From Ancalomicrobiaceae bacterium (lineage in GTDB: Bacteria > Pseudomonadota > Alphaproteobacteria > Rhizobiales > Ancalomicrobiaceae): a DNA stretch of 55,016 nucleotides. Below the pieces are notes generated by a model that made no database searches, was not told the DNA's origin, and was given only the letters and a program-made list of their open reading frames with translations. The stretch is from NCBI GenBank assembly GCA_031291595.1, contig JARLIU010000121.1, positions 1-55,016 of the forward strand. Direction: 5' to 3'. The translations under genes were made by a program, and so were the position numbers. This document shows, piece by piece, positions 27,826-36,545 of the stretch (position 1 is its first letter; every line of letters begins with the position of its first letter).

Positions 27826-28830
27826 TCACTTCTTCAGCGCCAGACCGACGCCCTTGCAGACGAACTTCGCGGTAAAGGCCTTTGTGTAGTCCGTATCCGC
27901 CTTCAATACCTTGATCTTCACCATCGTGTCGAAGAACGCCTTGTACTTCGCGTCGGTCATGCAGCCGATGCCTTTCGGCAGGGCTTCGCCCGATTCCACG
28001 ATGCCGTATTCCTTCATCTTGGCGATGGAGAAGGCGATCTGGCCATCGGTCATCTCCGGATTGTCTTTCTTGATCAACTCGTTGGCCGCCTTGTTGTCGC
28101 CATAGAGATAAGTGTACCAGCCCTCGATCGAGGCATCGACGAAGCGCTGCACCAGTTCGGGCTTGTTCTCGACCAGGCTCACTTGCGCCGCGATCGTCGT
28201 CGAATAGGGATCGAAGCCCTCGTCCGCCAAGAGGAAGATCACCGGCTTGAAGCCGGCTTGGCGTTCGATCTCGTAGGGCTCGGAGGTGAGATACCCCTGC
28301 TGCGCCGACTTGGCATCGGCAAGGAACGGCGCCGGGTTGAACGTATAGGGCTTGTACTGTTCGTCCCTGAAGCCCTTGAAGTTGGCCTTCATCCACTCGA
28401 AGAAGGTGGTGTAGCCCTCCTTGCCGAGGAAAATGGCGCTCGCCTTGGCCAGATCGGGGAATTTATCCATGCCCTGGCCGGGATGCGCCATCAGCACCTG
28501 CGGATCCTTCTGGAACATGGCGGCGACATCCATGATCGGAATGCCCTGCTCGACCGCCGACAGTTCGCCCATGGCCGAGCCCATGTAGAAGTCGATCTTG
28601 CCGGCGATCAACAGCGCGGCGTTGGCCGCCTGCGGGCCACCCTGAACGATGGTCACGTCGAGCCCGTGCTTCTTGTAGGTGCCGTCGGCGATGGCCTGGT
28701 AGAAACCGCCGTGCTCGGCTTCCGCCAGCCAGTTGGTGCCGAAAGTGACTTTGTCGGCGGCCTCCGCCGCGACAGACAGTCCGAGGCCGCAAACGGCCGC
28801 GATCAGGCCGAGCTTGAGCGTTGCGTGCAT
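27826..28830 (-). CDS. NMT1/THI5-like ABC transporter substrate-binding protein
   Basis: Signal peptide; KVTFGTNWLAEAEHGGFYQAIADGTYKKHGLDVTIVQGGPQAANAALLIAGKIDFYMG. Confidence 0.92.
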   Translation of the reverse strand: MHATLKLGLIAAVCGLGLSVAAEAADKVTFGTNWLAEAEHGGFYQAIADGTYKKHGLDVTIVQGGPQAANAALLIAGKIDFYMGSAMGELSAVEQGIPIMDVAAMFQKDPQVLMAHPGQGMDKFPDLAKASAIFLGKEGYTTFFEWMKANFKGFRDEQYKPYTFNPAPFLADAKSAQQGYLTSEPYEIERQAGFKPVIFLLADEGFDPYSTTIAAQVSLVENKPELVQRFVDASIEGWYTYLYGDNKAANELIKKDNPEMTDGQIAFSIAKMKEYGIVESGEALPKGIGCMTDAKYKAFFDTMVKIKVLKADTDYTKAFTAKFVCKGVGLALKK

Positions 28831-28911
28831 GTCCGGTCTTCCCCTGTCATGACGTGAATGGTCCCCTCGATCGGGGCATTGTGCGGAAATGGAGCACTTG
28901 CATCGAGCCTT

Positions 28912-28943
28912 GAAAAGCATCAAATTGCGTTCGCTTTGATGCC
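28912..28943. promoter_or_regulatory. 32-bp candidate operator, copy 1 (binding protein / LysR divergent region)
   Basis: GAAAAGCATCAAATTGCGTTCGCTTTGATGCC, internal GCATCAAA..TTTGATGC; 28/32 identical to copy 2 at 30801-30832. Confidence 0.75.
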
Positions 28944-29006
28944 TTTTCGGCAATTCAGCAGGGATTGTTGCTTCTGCGGGCGCTGTGCCCGGATTTTGGG
29001 CAGGCA

Positions 29007-29960
29007 ATGTCGATGTTGCACTCACGCAAGCTCCTGTACATCAACGAAATCGCCAAGTGCGGCTCGATCCGCAAGGCTGCCGAACGCATGAACGTGGCGT
29101 CCTCGGCGATCAACCGGCAGATCCTGGCGCTCGAGGACGAGATCGGCGCGCCGATCTTCGAACGGCTGCCGCGCGGCCTCCGGCTGACGTCGGTCGGCGA
29201 GCTTTGCGTCGAGCACGTTCGCGATGTGCTGAAGAATTACGAGAAGCTGCAGGGCCGCATCAAGAGCCTCAAAATGCCGCAGGCCGGCAAGGTGTCGATG
29301 GTCACCACCATCGGGCTGGCGTCCGGACCGCTGCCGCAACTGATGGCTCGCTTCCTCGCCGACCATCCGCGCATCCGGGTGCTGGTCAGGAGCGACGGCG
29401 GCGTGACGACCTCGATGCCGGTGATCGCCGGCGAGGTGGATCTCGGCCTCGGCTTCAACATTCCGACGCTGCCCGGCATCCGGTCGCTGGCCAATTTCGA
29501 GGTCCCCATCGGCGCGGTGCTGCCGGTCGGCCACCGGCTGGCCGCCCGGGAGCGGGTGAGCCTCGTCGATCTGGCGCAGGAGCGGCTGGTGCTGGGCCTA
29601 CCCGGAACGTCGTTGCGCGACACCATCAACCTGGCGTTTGCGCCGCTGCCGATTTCGGTCGAACCGGCGCTCGAAACCAATTCGCTGGAAATGATCCGCA
29701 GCCTGATCGGCCAGGGGGCGGGGGTGTCGCTGCTCAATCCGCTGGACGTGCTGATGGAATCGCGGCGCGGCGACCTCGTCTACCGGCCGCTCGCCGACAG
29801 CCACGTCCGTCCGCAGCCGATGAAGCTGTTCGCCCGGGCGCGGGCCGCGCTCGACGCCGCGACCAGCGTGTTCGTCGAGTTCCTGCTTTCAGAACTCGTC
29901 GACATGATCCGCGAGACGACCAACGGCCAGGGATTGGTGGGCAAGGCTCAGCCGGTATAG
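29007..29960 (+). CDS. LysR-family transcriptional regulator
   Basis: RKLLYINEIAKCGSIRKAAERMNVASSAINRQILALEDEIGAPIFERLPRGLRLT. Confidence 0.93.
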   Translation: MSMLHSRKLLYINEIAKCGSIRKAAERMNVASSAINRQILALEDEIGAPIFERLPRGLRLTSVGELCVEHVRDVLKNYEKLQGRIKSLKMPQAGKVSMVTTIGLASGPLPQLMARFLADHPRIRVLVRSDGGVTTSMPVIAGEVDLGLGFNIPTLPGIRSLANFEVPIGAVLPVGHRLAARERVSLVDLAQERLVLGLPGTSLRDTINLAFAPLPISVEPALETNSLEMIRSLIGQGAGVSLLNPLDVLMESRRGDLVYRPLADSHVRPQPMKLFARARAALDAATSVFVEFLLSELVDMIRETTNGQGLVGKAQPV

Positions 29961-30745
29961 AGGTTCGACAGGGAATAGCCGGTCAGATCCTCGATCAGCT
30001 CGACGAAGCCGCGCGCGACGTGGCGGCAATAGCGCTCGCCCTTGTCCACCGTCGCCTTGGAGGCATCGCCGACGACGCCGTTCGGGTTCAGATCGTGCGC
30101 CACCCAGGCAAGTGCGTGCGGCGGCAACGGCTGCAGGTAGGTGGTGTTGGCCTTCATCCATTCGGCGCGCGAGACGAAATTCTCCGCCTTGTCCATCCTG
30201 ACCAGATCCGGGCGGAAATACAGCATCATCGATGTTTCCACCTCGCCGCCGTGGATGCCGTAGGTCATCTCGTGCCGGCTGAACAGCCCCTCCGGGCTGC
30301 CGAAGCGGCTCCACTGCGTCGCCACCACCGCCATCTGGAAGCGCACGCGCATCTCGCGCGAAACGATCGACATCAGGTCGAGATTGCCACCGTGCGAGTT
30401 GACGATGATCAGCTTCTTCACCCCGGCTTCCGACACTTTCTGGCCGATCGCCGTCCACACCGGGATCAGCAGTTCGGCGGGAAACGACAGCGTGCCCGGG
30501 CCGTAGATATGCTCGTTGGCCTTGCCGATTTCCTGGGTCGGCAGCACCAGCACGTTCAGGTGGGCAGGCAGGATCTTCCTGACTTCGCCGAGCATGCCGT
30601 TGGCGATCGCCGTGTCGGTGGCGATGGGCAGGTGCGGCCCGTGCTGCTCGGTCGAGGCAAGCGGCAGGATGGCGACGGTCGTTTCGGTATCGAGCGTGCC
30701 AAACTCGGGGCTGGTCAGCTCATTCCAGTAAAAGCGCGCTGTCAT
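29948..30745 (-). CDS. Creatininase-family amidohydrolase
   Basis: VAILPLASTEQHGPHLPIATD, IVNSHGGN, GIHGGEVETSMML. Confidence 0.92.
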   Translation of the reverse strand: MTARFYWNELTSPEFGTLDTETTVAILPLASTEQHGPHLPIATDTAIANGMLGEVRKILPAHLNVLVLPTQEIGKANEHIYGPGTLSFPAELLIPVWTAIGQKVSEAGVKKLIIVNSHGGNLDLMSIVSREMRVRFQMAVVATQWSRFGSPEGLFSRHEMTYGIHGGEVETSMMLYFRPDLVRMDKAENFVSRAEWMKANTTYLQPLPPHALAWVAHDLNPNGVVGDASKATVDKGERYCRHVARGFVELIEDLTGYSLSNLYTG

Positions 30746-30800
30746 CGCCGGCCTCCGCTTGCGTCCCACGCTTCCGGAACTAGGCAATAACGTTAGCGCT

Positions 30801-30832
30801 GAAAAGCATCAATTTGCGCTCGATATGATGCC
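30801..30832. promoter_or_regulatory. 32-bp candidate operator, copy 2 (creatininase promoter region)
   Basis: GAAAAGCATCAATTTGCGCTCGATATGATGCC, 28/32 identical to copy 1. Confidence 0.75.
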
Positions 30833-30965
30833 AAATTGCGGATGGTGCGCGCTACCCGCCGAAAACCGGCCCGAGGCGGGCGGGCGCCAGGACCAGCCTC
30901 GTCGCGCCGCTCCGGTACCGTTTTGACGTCCGCGGCCGGCGCGTGCGGCGAAATCAACGGCAATA

Positions 30966-30994
30966 CGGGCCGGGGAGAGCCTCTCCCCGGCCCG
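30966..30994 (-). terminator. Strong hairpin downstream of the ADH gene, possible operon terminator
   Basis: 29-nt perfect palindrome CGGGCCGGGGAGAG-C-CTCTCCCCGGCCCG; no clear U-tract. Confidence 0.5.
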
Positions 30995-31080
30995 CTTCAA
31001 CGCATACGCAGGCATCATTTCGCGTGTCGTTGCAACACCGGCGCCGCGACTGGCGCGGGACCGGCCCGCGACCGGCGCCA

Positions 31081-32103
31081 TCAGCCGACGTCGACCATCA
31101 CCTTCATGATGTCCGCGCCGTTGGTGTCGATGTAGCGATAGGCGTCGCTCCAGGCGGCGAAGTCGAAATGGCGCGAGACCAGCGGGCGGATGTCGATCAG
31201 CCCGTCGAGCAGGCGCACGGCTTCCACCCAGTCTTCCTTCCAGTACATCATGCTGCCGGCCAGCACGACCTCATGCTCGCCGACCACCGCCATGTCGACC
31301 ACCGGCGGCTTGCCGTAGACGCCGACGATCAGGATCGTGCCGCCTTTCTCGATCGCCGCCACCGCCGAGCCGAGCGACGCCTCGGCGCCGGCCGCCTCGA
31401 AGGCGAGATCGAAGCCGCCGGGACCGAAGGCCTTCCGTGCCGCATCGGCGAGCGACGTGTGGCGCACGTCGACCGTGTGATCGACGCCGCATTGGCGGGC
31501 GACATCGAGGCGATGCGGAGCGACGTCGGTGATCAGCACCGAACCGGCGCCGCGCGCCTTGGCGACCTGGGCGATCAGGTTGCCGATGGTGCCGGCGCCG
31601 AGCACCACGACGTTGCGGCCGTTGAGGTCGCCGGCGCGGCTGCAGGCATGCACCGCCACCGACACCGGCTCGACGAAGGCGCCCTGGTCGGCAGAGAAGG
31701 TCTCCGGCAGCGGCACCAGCCGATCGGCTGGCACATTGTAATAGTCGCGCCCGCAGCCCTCGGCCTGAAAGCCGCGCACCTTCAGGTTCTCGCAGATGTT
31801 GAAGCGGCCCTTCTTGCACGGGTTGCAGCTGCCGCAGACGATCTGCGGCAGCGCCGTGACTTTTGCGCCAATGGCCGGTGGATTGGCGACGGCCGAACCG
31901 ACTGCGGCGACCACGCCCATGAATTCGTGGCCCTGCACCACGGGGAACGGCGTGAACGGGTGCTGGCCGTGCCAGACGTGGATGTCCGATCCGCAGATGC
32001 CGATCTGGCGGACGCGGATCTGCACCTCGTCGGGCGCGGGCGGCACTACCGGGACTTCCAGGAACCGGATCTGTCCCGGTCCGTCCATGATCGACTGTCG
32101 CAT
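31081..32103 (-). CDS. Zinc-dependent MDR alcohol/polyol dehydrogenase
   Basis: RQIGICGSDIHVWHGQHPFTPFPVVQGHEFMG, CGSCNPCKKGRFNIC, VVLGAGTIGNL. Confidence 0.92.
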   Translation of the reverse strand: MRQSIMDGPGQIRFLEVPVVPPAPDEVQIRVRQIGICGSDIHVWHGQHPFTPFPVVQGHEFMGVVAAVGSAVANPPAIGAKVTALPQIVCGSCNPCKKGRFNICENLKVRGFQAEGCGRDYYNVPADRLVPLPETFSADQGAFVEPVSVAVHACSRAGDLNGRNVVVLGAGTIGNLIAQVAKARGAGSVLITDVAPHRLDVARQCGVDHTVDVRHTSLADAARKAFGPGGFDLAFEAAGAEASLGSAVAAIEKGGTILIVGVYGKPPVVDMAVVGEHEVVLAGSMMYWKEDWVEAVRLLDGLIDIRPLVSRHFDFAAWSDAYRYIDTNGADIMKVMVDVG

Positions 32104-32206
32104 AGCATCCTCTCCCTGCTGATCTGTCTTTTGGCCGGCCGACGGCGGCCACCGCGCGTCGCCGCGAACGCTTTTCTCAAGCGCCCCGCCGTCCGTGATG
32201 GCGGGC

Positions 32207-32998
32207 TCACACCGTCTTCAGCATGCCGCCGTCGACGAAGTAGGTGGAACCAACGCTGTAGCTCGCCTTATCGGAACACAGGAACACATAGAAGTGCGCA
32301 AGCTCTTCCGGACTGCCGAAGCGGTCGATCGGCGCGTACTCGCGCGCTACCGCGTCGAGGTGGCCCTGCCAATCGCCGCCGGTGTCGGCGGTCAACTGCT
32401 TGGCCGTCTTGATCCAGTCGGGCGTCAGGATCAGGCCGGGGTTGACGGTGTTGACGCGGATGCGATCCTTGACCACCTCGTTGGCGAGCGACTTGGAGAA
32501 CATCATCAAGGCCGCCTTGGTGACGTTGTAGATCGGCTCGTACCCCAGGGGCTGCACCGCGCAGATCGAGGCGGTATGCAGGATCACGCCGCCGCCGCGC
32601 CGCTTCATCGACGGCACCAGGCCGCGGGCCAGCCGCACCGCGGCCATGACGTGCAGCTGCCAATAGGCGTTCCACTTGTCGTCCGGCGCCGCCTGGATGG
32701 TCTCGTTCGAGCCGGTGCCGGCGTTGTTGATCAGAATGTCGGCACCACCGAAGGCCTTTTCCGTCGCCGCGATCAGCGCGTCGGTTCCGGCCGGCGTGGC
32801 GACGTCGCAGGGAACGGCCAAAGTGCGCACGCCGTGCCGCTTGGCGATGTCGGTGGCGGCCGCCTCGAGCCGCTCCGCCTGGCGGGCCGCCAGCACGACG
32901 TCGACCCCTTCGGCCGCCAGTCCGTCGGCGACGGCCAGTCCGATGCCGACGCTGCCGCCGGTGATCACCGCGACCTTGCCCTTCAATCCGAGATCCAT
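32207..32998 (-). CDS. SDR-family oxidoreductase
   Basis: GKVAVITGGSVGIGLAVADGLAAEG, LINNAG, YNVTKAALMMFSK. Confidence 0.93.
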   Translation of the reverse strand: MDLGLKGKVAVITGGSVGIGLAVADGLAAEGVDVVLAARQAERLEAAATDIAKRHGVRTLAVPCDVATPAGTDALIAATEKAFGGADILINNAGTGSNETIQAAPDDKWNAYWQLHVMAAVRLARGLVPSMKRRGGGVILHTASICAVQPLGYEPIYNVTKAALMMFSKSLANEVVKDRIRVNTVNPGLILTPDWIKTAKQLTADTGGDWQGHLDAVAREYAPIDRFGSPEELAHFYVFLCSDKASYSVGSTYFVDGGMLKTV

Positions 32999-33008
32999 TC
33001 TTCTTCTC

Positions 33009-33959
33009 CTATTTCACGATTGGGATCTTGGTCCGATCGATGGTCACGGCCACGGCAGCGATCAGAACGAGACCAAAGACGACTTGCTGGGCGAAAATGT
33101 TGACGCCAACAAAGGTCATGCCGATGCGCACGACGGTGATGATCAGCGCGCCGATCAGCGTGCGGCCGATGCCGCCGGCACCGCCGGTAATTGCGGTGCC
33201 GCCGACGATCACCGATGCGATGGCCGGCAGCAGCAGCTGGTTGCCGAGCACCGGAGTGCCGGCGGACAGCCTGCCGGCAAGCAGCGCTCCGGCGAGGGCG
33301 GCCAAGGTACCGCACAGCGCGAAGGCGATGATCTTCTGTCGGCCGACGCGGATGCCGGAGGCCCAGGCGGCCGGTTCGCCGGCACCGATCGCCAGCGAAC
33401 GGCGGCCGAAACGGGTGAAGCGCTGCACGAAGGCGCAGGCGAGGAAGACGGCGGCGGCGATCAGCACCACCGCCGGCACGCCGGCGACCGAACCGGTGAT
33501 CCAGGCGAGCTGGCTGCGGCCGGCTGCGTCGATGGAGATGGTGCGGGCGTCGGACACCAGCAGCGCCACGCCGCTGACGACGCCGCTCGTCGCCAATGTG
33601 GCGATGAACGAGGGGACGTGCAGACGGACATGCACCACGCCGCTGAACAGGCCGGAGGCAAATCCCACGGCGAGCGCGACGGGGAAGGCGCCATAGCCGA
33701 GCGTCGGCAGCAACAGCGCAACCACGACGCTCGACAGCGAGGCGATGGTATGGGCGGCCAGATCAATGCCGCCGATGAGGATGACGAAGGTCATGCCGGC
33801 GGCGAGCACGAACAGCGTCGCGGTATCGGCAAGCACGCCCAGCAGATTTCCCGGCTGGGCGAAGTCGGGCGTCGCCACCGTGATGACGGCGACCAGCACC
33901 GCGAGGAACAGCGCCGGAGCGGCGTCGCGCCAGCGGGCCAGGGAAGGAACCGCACTCAT
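33009..33959 (-). CDS. Ribose-type ABC transporter permease (RbsC-like)
   Basis: Start MSAVPSLARWRD (alternative 33974); FVILIGGIDLAAHTIASLSSVVVA; GGTAITGGAGGIGRTLIGALIITV. Confidence 0.92.
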   Translation of the reverse strand: MSAVPSLARWRDAAPALFLAVLVAVITVATPDFAQPGNLLGVLADTATLFVLAAGMTFVILIGGIDLAAHTIASLSSVVVALLLPTLGYGAFPVALAVGFASGLFSGVVHVRLHVPSFIATLATSGVVSGVALLVSDARTISIDAAGRSQLAWITGSVAGVPAVVLIAAAVFLACAFVQRFTRFGRRSLAIGAGEPAAWASGIRVGRQKIIAFALCGTLAALAGALLAGRLSAGTPVLGNQLLLPAIASVIVGGTAITGGAGGIGRTLIGALIITVVRIGMTFVGVNIFAQQVVFGLVLIAAVAVTIDRTKIPIVK

Positions 33960-33970
33960 GGTTGCCTCGC

Positions 33971-35473
33971 TCATACCATGTACTCGATCAGGTCGACCTG
34001 GGCGGGTTTGGCGCCCGGGGCCGCATCGATTTTCGCCGTCACCCGCCCGTCGCGCATGACCAGGATCGTGTGCGCCAGGCCGATAGTCTCCTCGAGCGTA
34101 TCGGCGGTCAGGATCACCGCCGTGCCGCGAGCACAGACCTCGCGGATCAGCCGATAGACTTCCTCCTTGGCGCCGACGTCGAGGCCGCGCGTCGGATGGT
34201 CGAGGATCAGGATCCCCGATCCGGCCTGCAGCCATTTGGCCAGCACCACCTTCTGCTGGTTGCCGCCGGACAGCGACGAGCACGGCAGATCCGGTCCGGA
34301 CGTCTTGATCGCCAGCCGATCGATCCAAGAGCGCGCCACCGCGCGCTCGCGGGCGTGGTCGACGAGGCCGCGCCGGCAGACGCCGTCGAGCCCGGCCAGC
34401 GTGGTGTTCACCGCGATCGACAAGAGCATCACCAGCCCCTCGACGCGACGTTCGCGCGGGATGTAGCCAATGCCGCGGGCGACCGCGTCGGCGGGCGACG
34501 TCAGCACGACGGTCTTGCCGAAGACTTCCAGCGTGCCGGTGTCGGCCGGCTCGAAGCCGAAGATGGTGCGGATGAGCTCCTCGCGGCCCGAACCGATTAC
34601 GCCGGCGATGGCAAGGACTTCGCCGCGGTGGAGCGTCAGGTCGACGTCGCGATAGGCCCGACCCGAGCCGAGGCCGCGGGCGACGAGGACGGCGTCGGCG
34701 GCCGGCGGGCGCTGCTCGTTCTCGCGGTAGTATTCGCCGTGCAGACCGTGGCCGACCATCATCTGGTGCAGTTTCGGCACCGAGGCTTCCGCCGCCGGCA
34801 TCGCGCCGACGATCGCGCCGTCCTTCATGACGTAGATGCGGTCGGAGAGGGCCAGCACTTCATCGAGCCGGTGCGACACGAAAACGAAGCTGGCGCGCGC
34901 CCGCAGCGCCCGGACACGGGCGAACAGGATGTCAATCTCGGCCTGTTCCAAGACCGAGGTCGGTTCGTCGAGCAGAATGACGAGATCGCGGTCGACGCGG
35001 TCCTCAAGCGTCAGCGCCTTGGCCAGTTCGACCATCTGCCGTTCGGAAAAGGCCAATTCGGAGACGCGCTTGCCTGGATCGATCGTCTGGCCGACCTTGG
35101 CGAGCTGCTGGCGCGCGGCAGCGTGGAGCTTGTTGCGGTCGATCAGGCCGAAGCGGGTGAATTCCGCTTCGCGGCCGAGGAACAGGTTCTCGGCGACCGA
35201 CATGTTGAGAAGCAGCGATTGCTCCTGGAATACCAGGCCGATGCCCTGCCGTCCGGCATCGAGCGGACCGGACAGGTGGATGGGTTCGCCGTCCCGGCGC
35301 AATTCGCCCTCGTCGGGCTGTTCGACGCCGGCGAGGATCCGCATCAGCGTCGATTTGCCGGCACCGTTCTCGCCGACGAGGCCGACGACCTCGCCCCTGC
35401 CGACCTTGATGTCGATGTCGTTCAGCGCCTTCAGGCTGCCGAAGCTTTTCGATAGTCCGATCGTTTCGAGCAT
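33971..35473 (-). CDS. Ribose-type ABC transporter ATP-binding protein (RbsA-like, two NBDs)
   Basis: GENGAGKSTLMRILAG, second-domain LSGGNQQKVVLAKWL, LDHPTRGLDVGAKEEVY. Confidence 0.94.
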   Translation of the reverse strand: MLETIGLSKSFGSLKALNDIDIKVGRGEVVGLVGENGAGKSTLMRILAGVEQPDEGELRRDGEPIHLSGPLDAGRQGIGLVFQEQSLLLNMSVAENLFLGREAEFTRFGLIDRNKLHAAARQQLAKVGQTIDPGKRVSELAFSERQMVELAKALTLEDRVDRDLVILLDEPTSVLEQAEIDILFARVRALRARASFVFVSHRLDEVLALSDRIYVMKDGAIVGAMPAAEASVPKLHQMMVGHGLHGEYYRENEQRPPAADAVLVARGLGSGRAYRDVDLTLHRGEVLAIAGVIGSGREELIRTIFGFEPADTGTLEVFGKTVVLTSPADAVARGIGYIPRERRVEGLVMLLSIAVNTTLAGLDGVCRRGLVDHARERAVARSWIDRLAIKTSGPDLPCSSLSGGNQQKVVLAKWLQAGSGILILDHPTRGLDVGAKEEVYRLIREVCARGTAVILTADTLEETIGLAHTILVMRDGRVTAKIDAAPGAKPAQVDLIEYMV

Positions 35474-35477
35474 GGCG

Positions 35478-36458
35478 TCACTTCACGATCCGGAACAGCC
35501 GGTGGTCGATCGAAATCGCCACGGCCGCGATGATCATCAGGCCCTGCACGGCCTGTTGCACGTAGGGTGGAATACCGAGCAGGATCATGCCGTTGGCAAG
35601 GACTGCGACGATCAGCACGCCGATCGCCGTCTCGATCACACCGCCGTCGCCGCCGGCGAGCGAGGTGCCGCCGACCACGACCGCGGTGATGGTGGTGAAC
35701 AGCCTGCCATCGCCGACCGCTGCATTGCCCTGGCCGATCTGGGCGGCCGACATCACTGCGGCGAGCCCGTAGAAGGCCCCGGCCAGGATGAAGACCAGCA
35801 CTTTGATGCGGCCGACGCGGATGCCGGAGAGAGCAGCCAGATCCTCGGCGCCGCCGACGGCATAGACATGGCGGCCGAAGCGGGTGCGCGCCTGCAGCAC
35901 CCAGGCAACGAGCAGCGCCGCGGCGGCGATCCACACCAGCAGCGGCAGCCCGACGAAGCGGGTGAGCGACAGCGCGCGGATCGACGGTTCGACGATGCGG
36001 ATGGTGCCGCCGCCGAGCAGCACCGTGCCGAGGCCGAGACCGACGAACCAGGTGCCGAGCGTCACCATGAAGGAGGGAATGCGCAGCCCCACGTGCGCGG
36101 CCCCGTTCGCCGCGCCCATCGCCGCGCCGGCCAGGATGGCAAGCGGCACCGCCCACAGGCCGAGGGTGCCGAGCGGCCCGCTCAACACCAGCGACAAGAC
36201 GATGGCGGAGAGCGCGATATTGCCTTCGACCGACAGGTCGATGCCGCCGACCAGGATGACAAAGGTCGCGCCGAGCGCCAGCACCATCGGGATCGACGCC
36301 GCGGTCAGCACGCGGATGCCATTCGGCAGGCTGAGGAAATTGGGGCTCGTGACGCCGATCAGGATGCACAGACCGACCAGCACCAAGAGGGGCGCGGTCT
36401 TGCGCAGCCGCGATCTGAGGCGCTCTCCGTGGTTGGCGGACGTCGTCGCGAGGGACAT
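35478..36458 (-). CDS. Ribose-type ABC transporter permease (RbsC-like)
   Basis: FVILVGGIDLSVEGNIALSAIV; VVVGGTSLAGGDGGVIETAIGVLIVAVLANGM. Confidence 0.93.
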   Translation of the reverse strand: MSLATTSANHGERLRSRLRKTAPLLVLVGLCILIGVTSPNFLSLPNGIRVLTAASIPMVLALGATFVILVGGIDLSVEGNIALSAIVLSLVLSGPLGTLGLWAVPLAILAGAAMGAANGAAHVGLRIPSFMVTLGTWFVGLGLGTVLLGGGTIRIVEPSIRALSLTRFVGLPLLVWIAAAALLVAWVLQARTRFGRHVYAVGGAEDLAALSGIRVGRIKVLVFILAGAFYGLAAVMSAAQIGQGNAAVGDGRLFTTITAVVVGGTSLAGGDGGVIETAIGVLIVAVLANGMILLGIPPYVQQAVQGLMIIAAVAISIDHRLFRIVK

Positions 36459-36493
36459 GGCTTCTGCTTCCGGTCGAGACAGTCGATGGTCGG

Positions 36494-36526
36494 CCGGCGA
36501 CCCCGCCAGGGAACGGGGGTCGCCGG
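36494..36526. other. Stem-loop between binding-protein and permease genes
   Basis: CCGGCGACCCC-N11-GGGGTCGCCGG, perfect 11-bp stem. Confidence 0.65.
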
Positions 36527-36545
36527 TCTTCGCGGTCAGCTGCGG

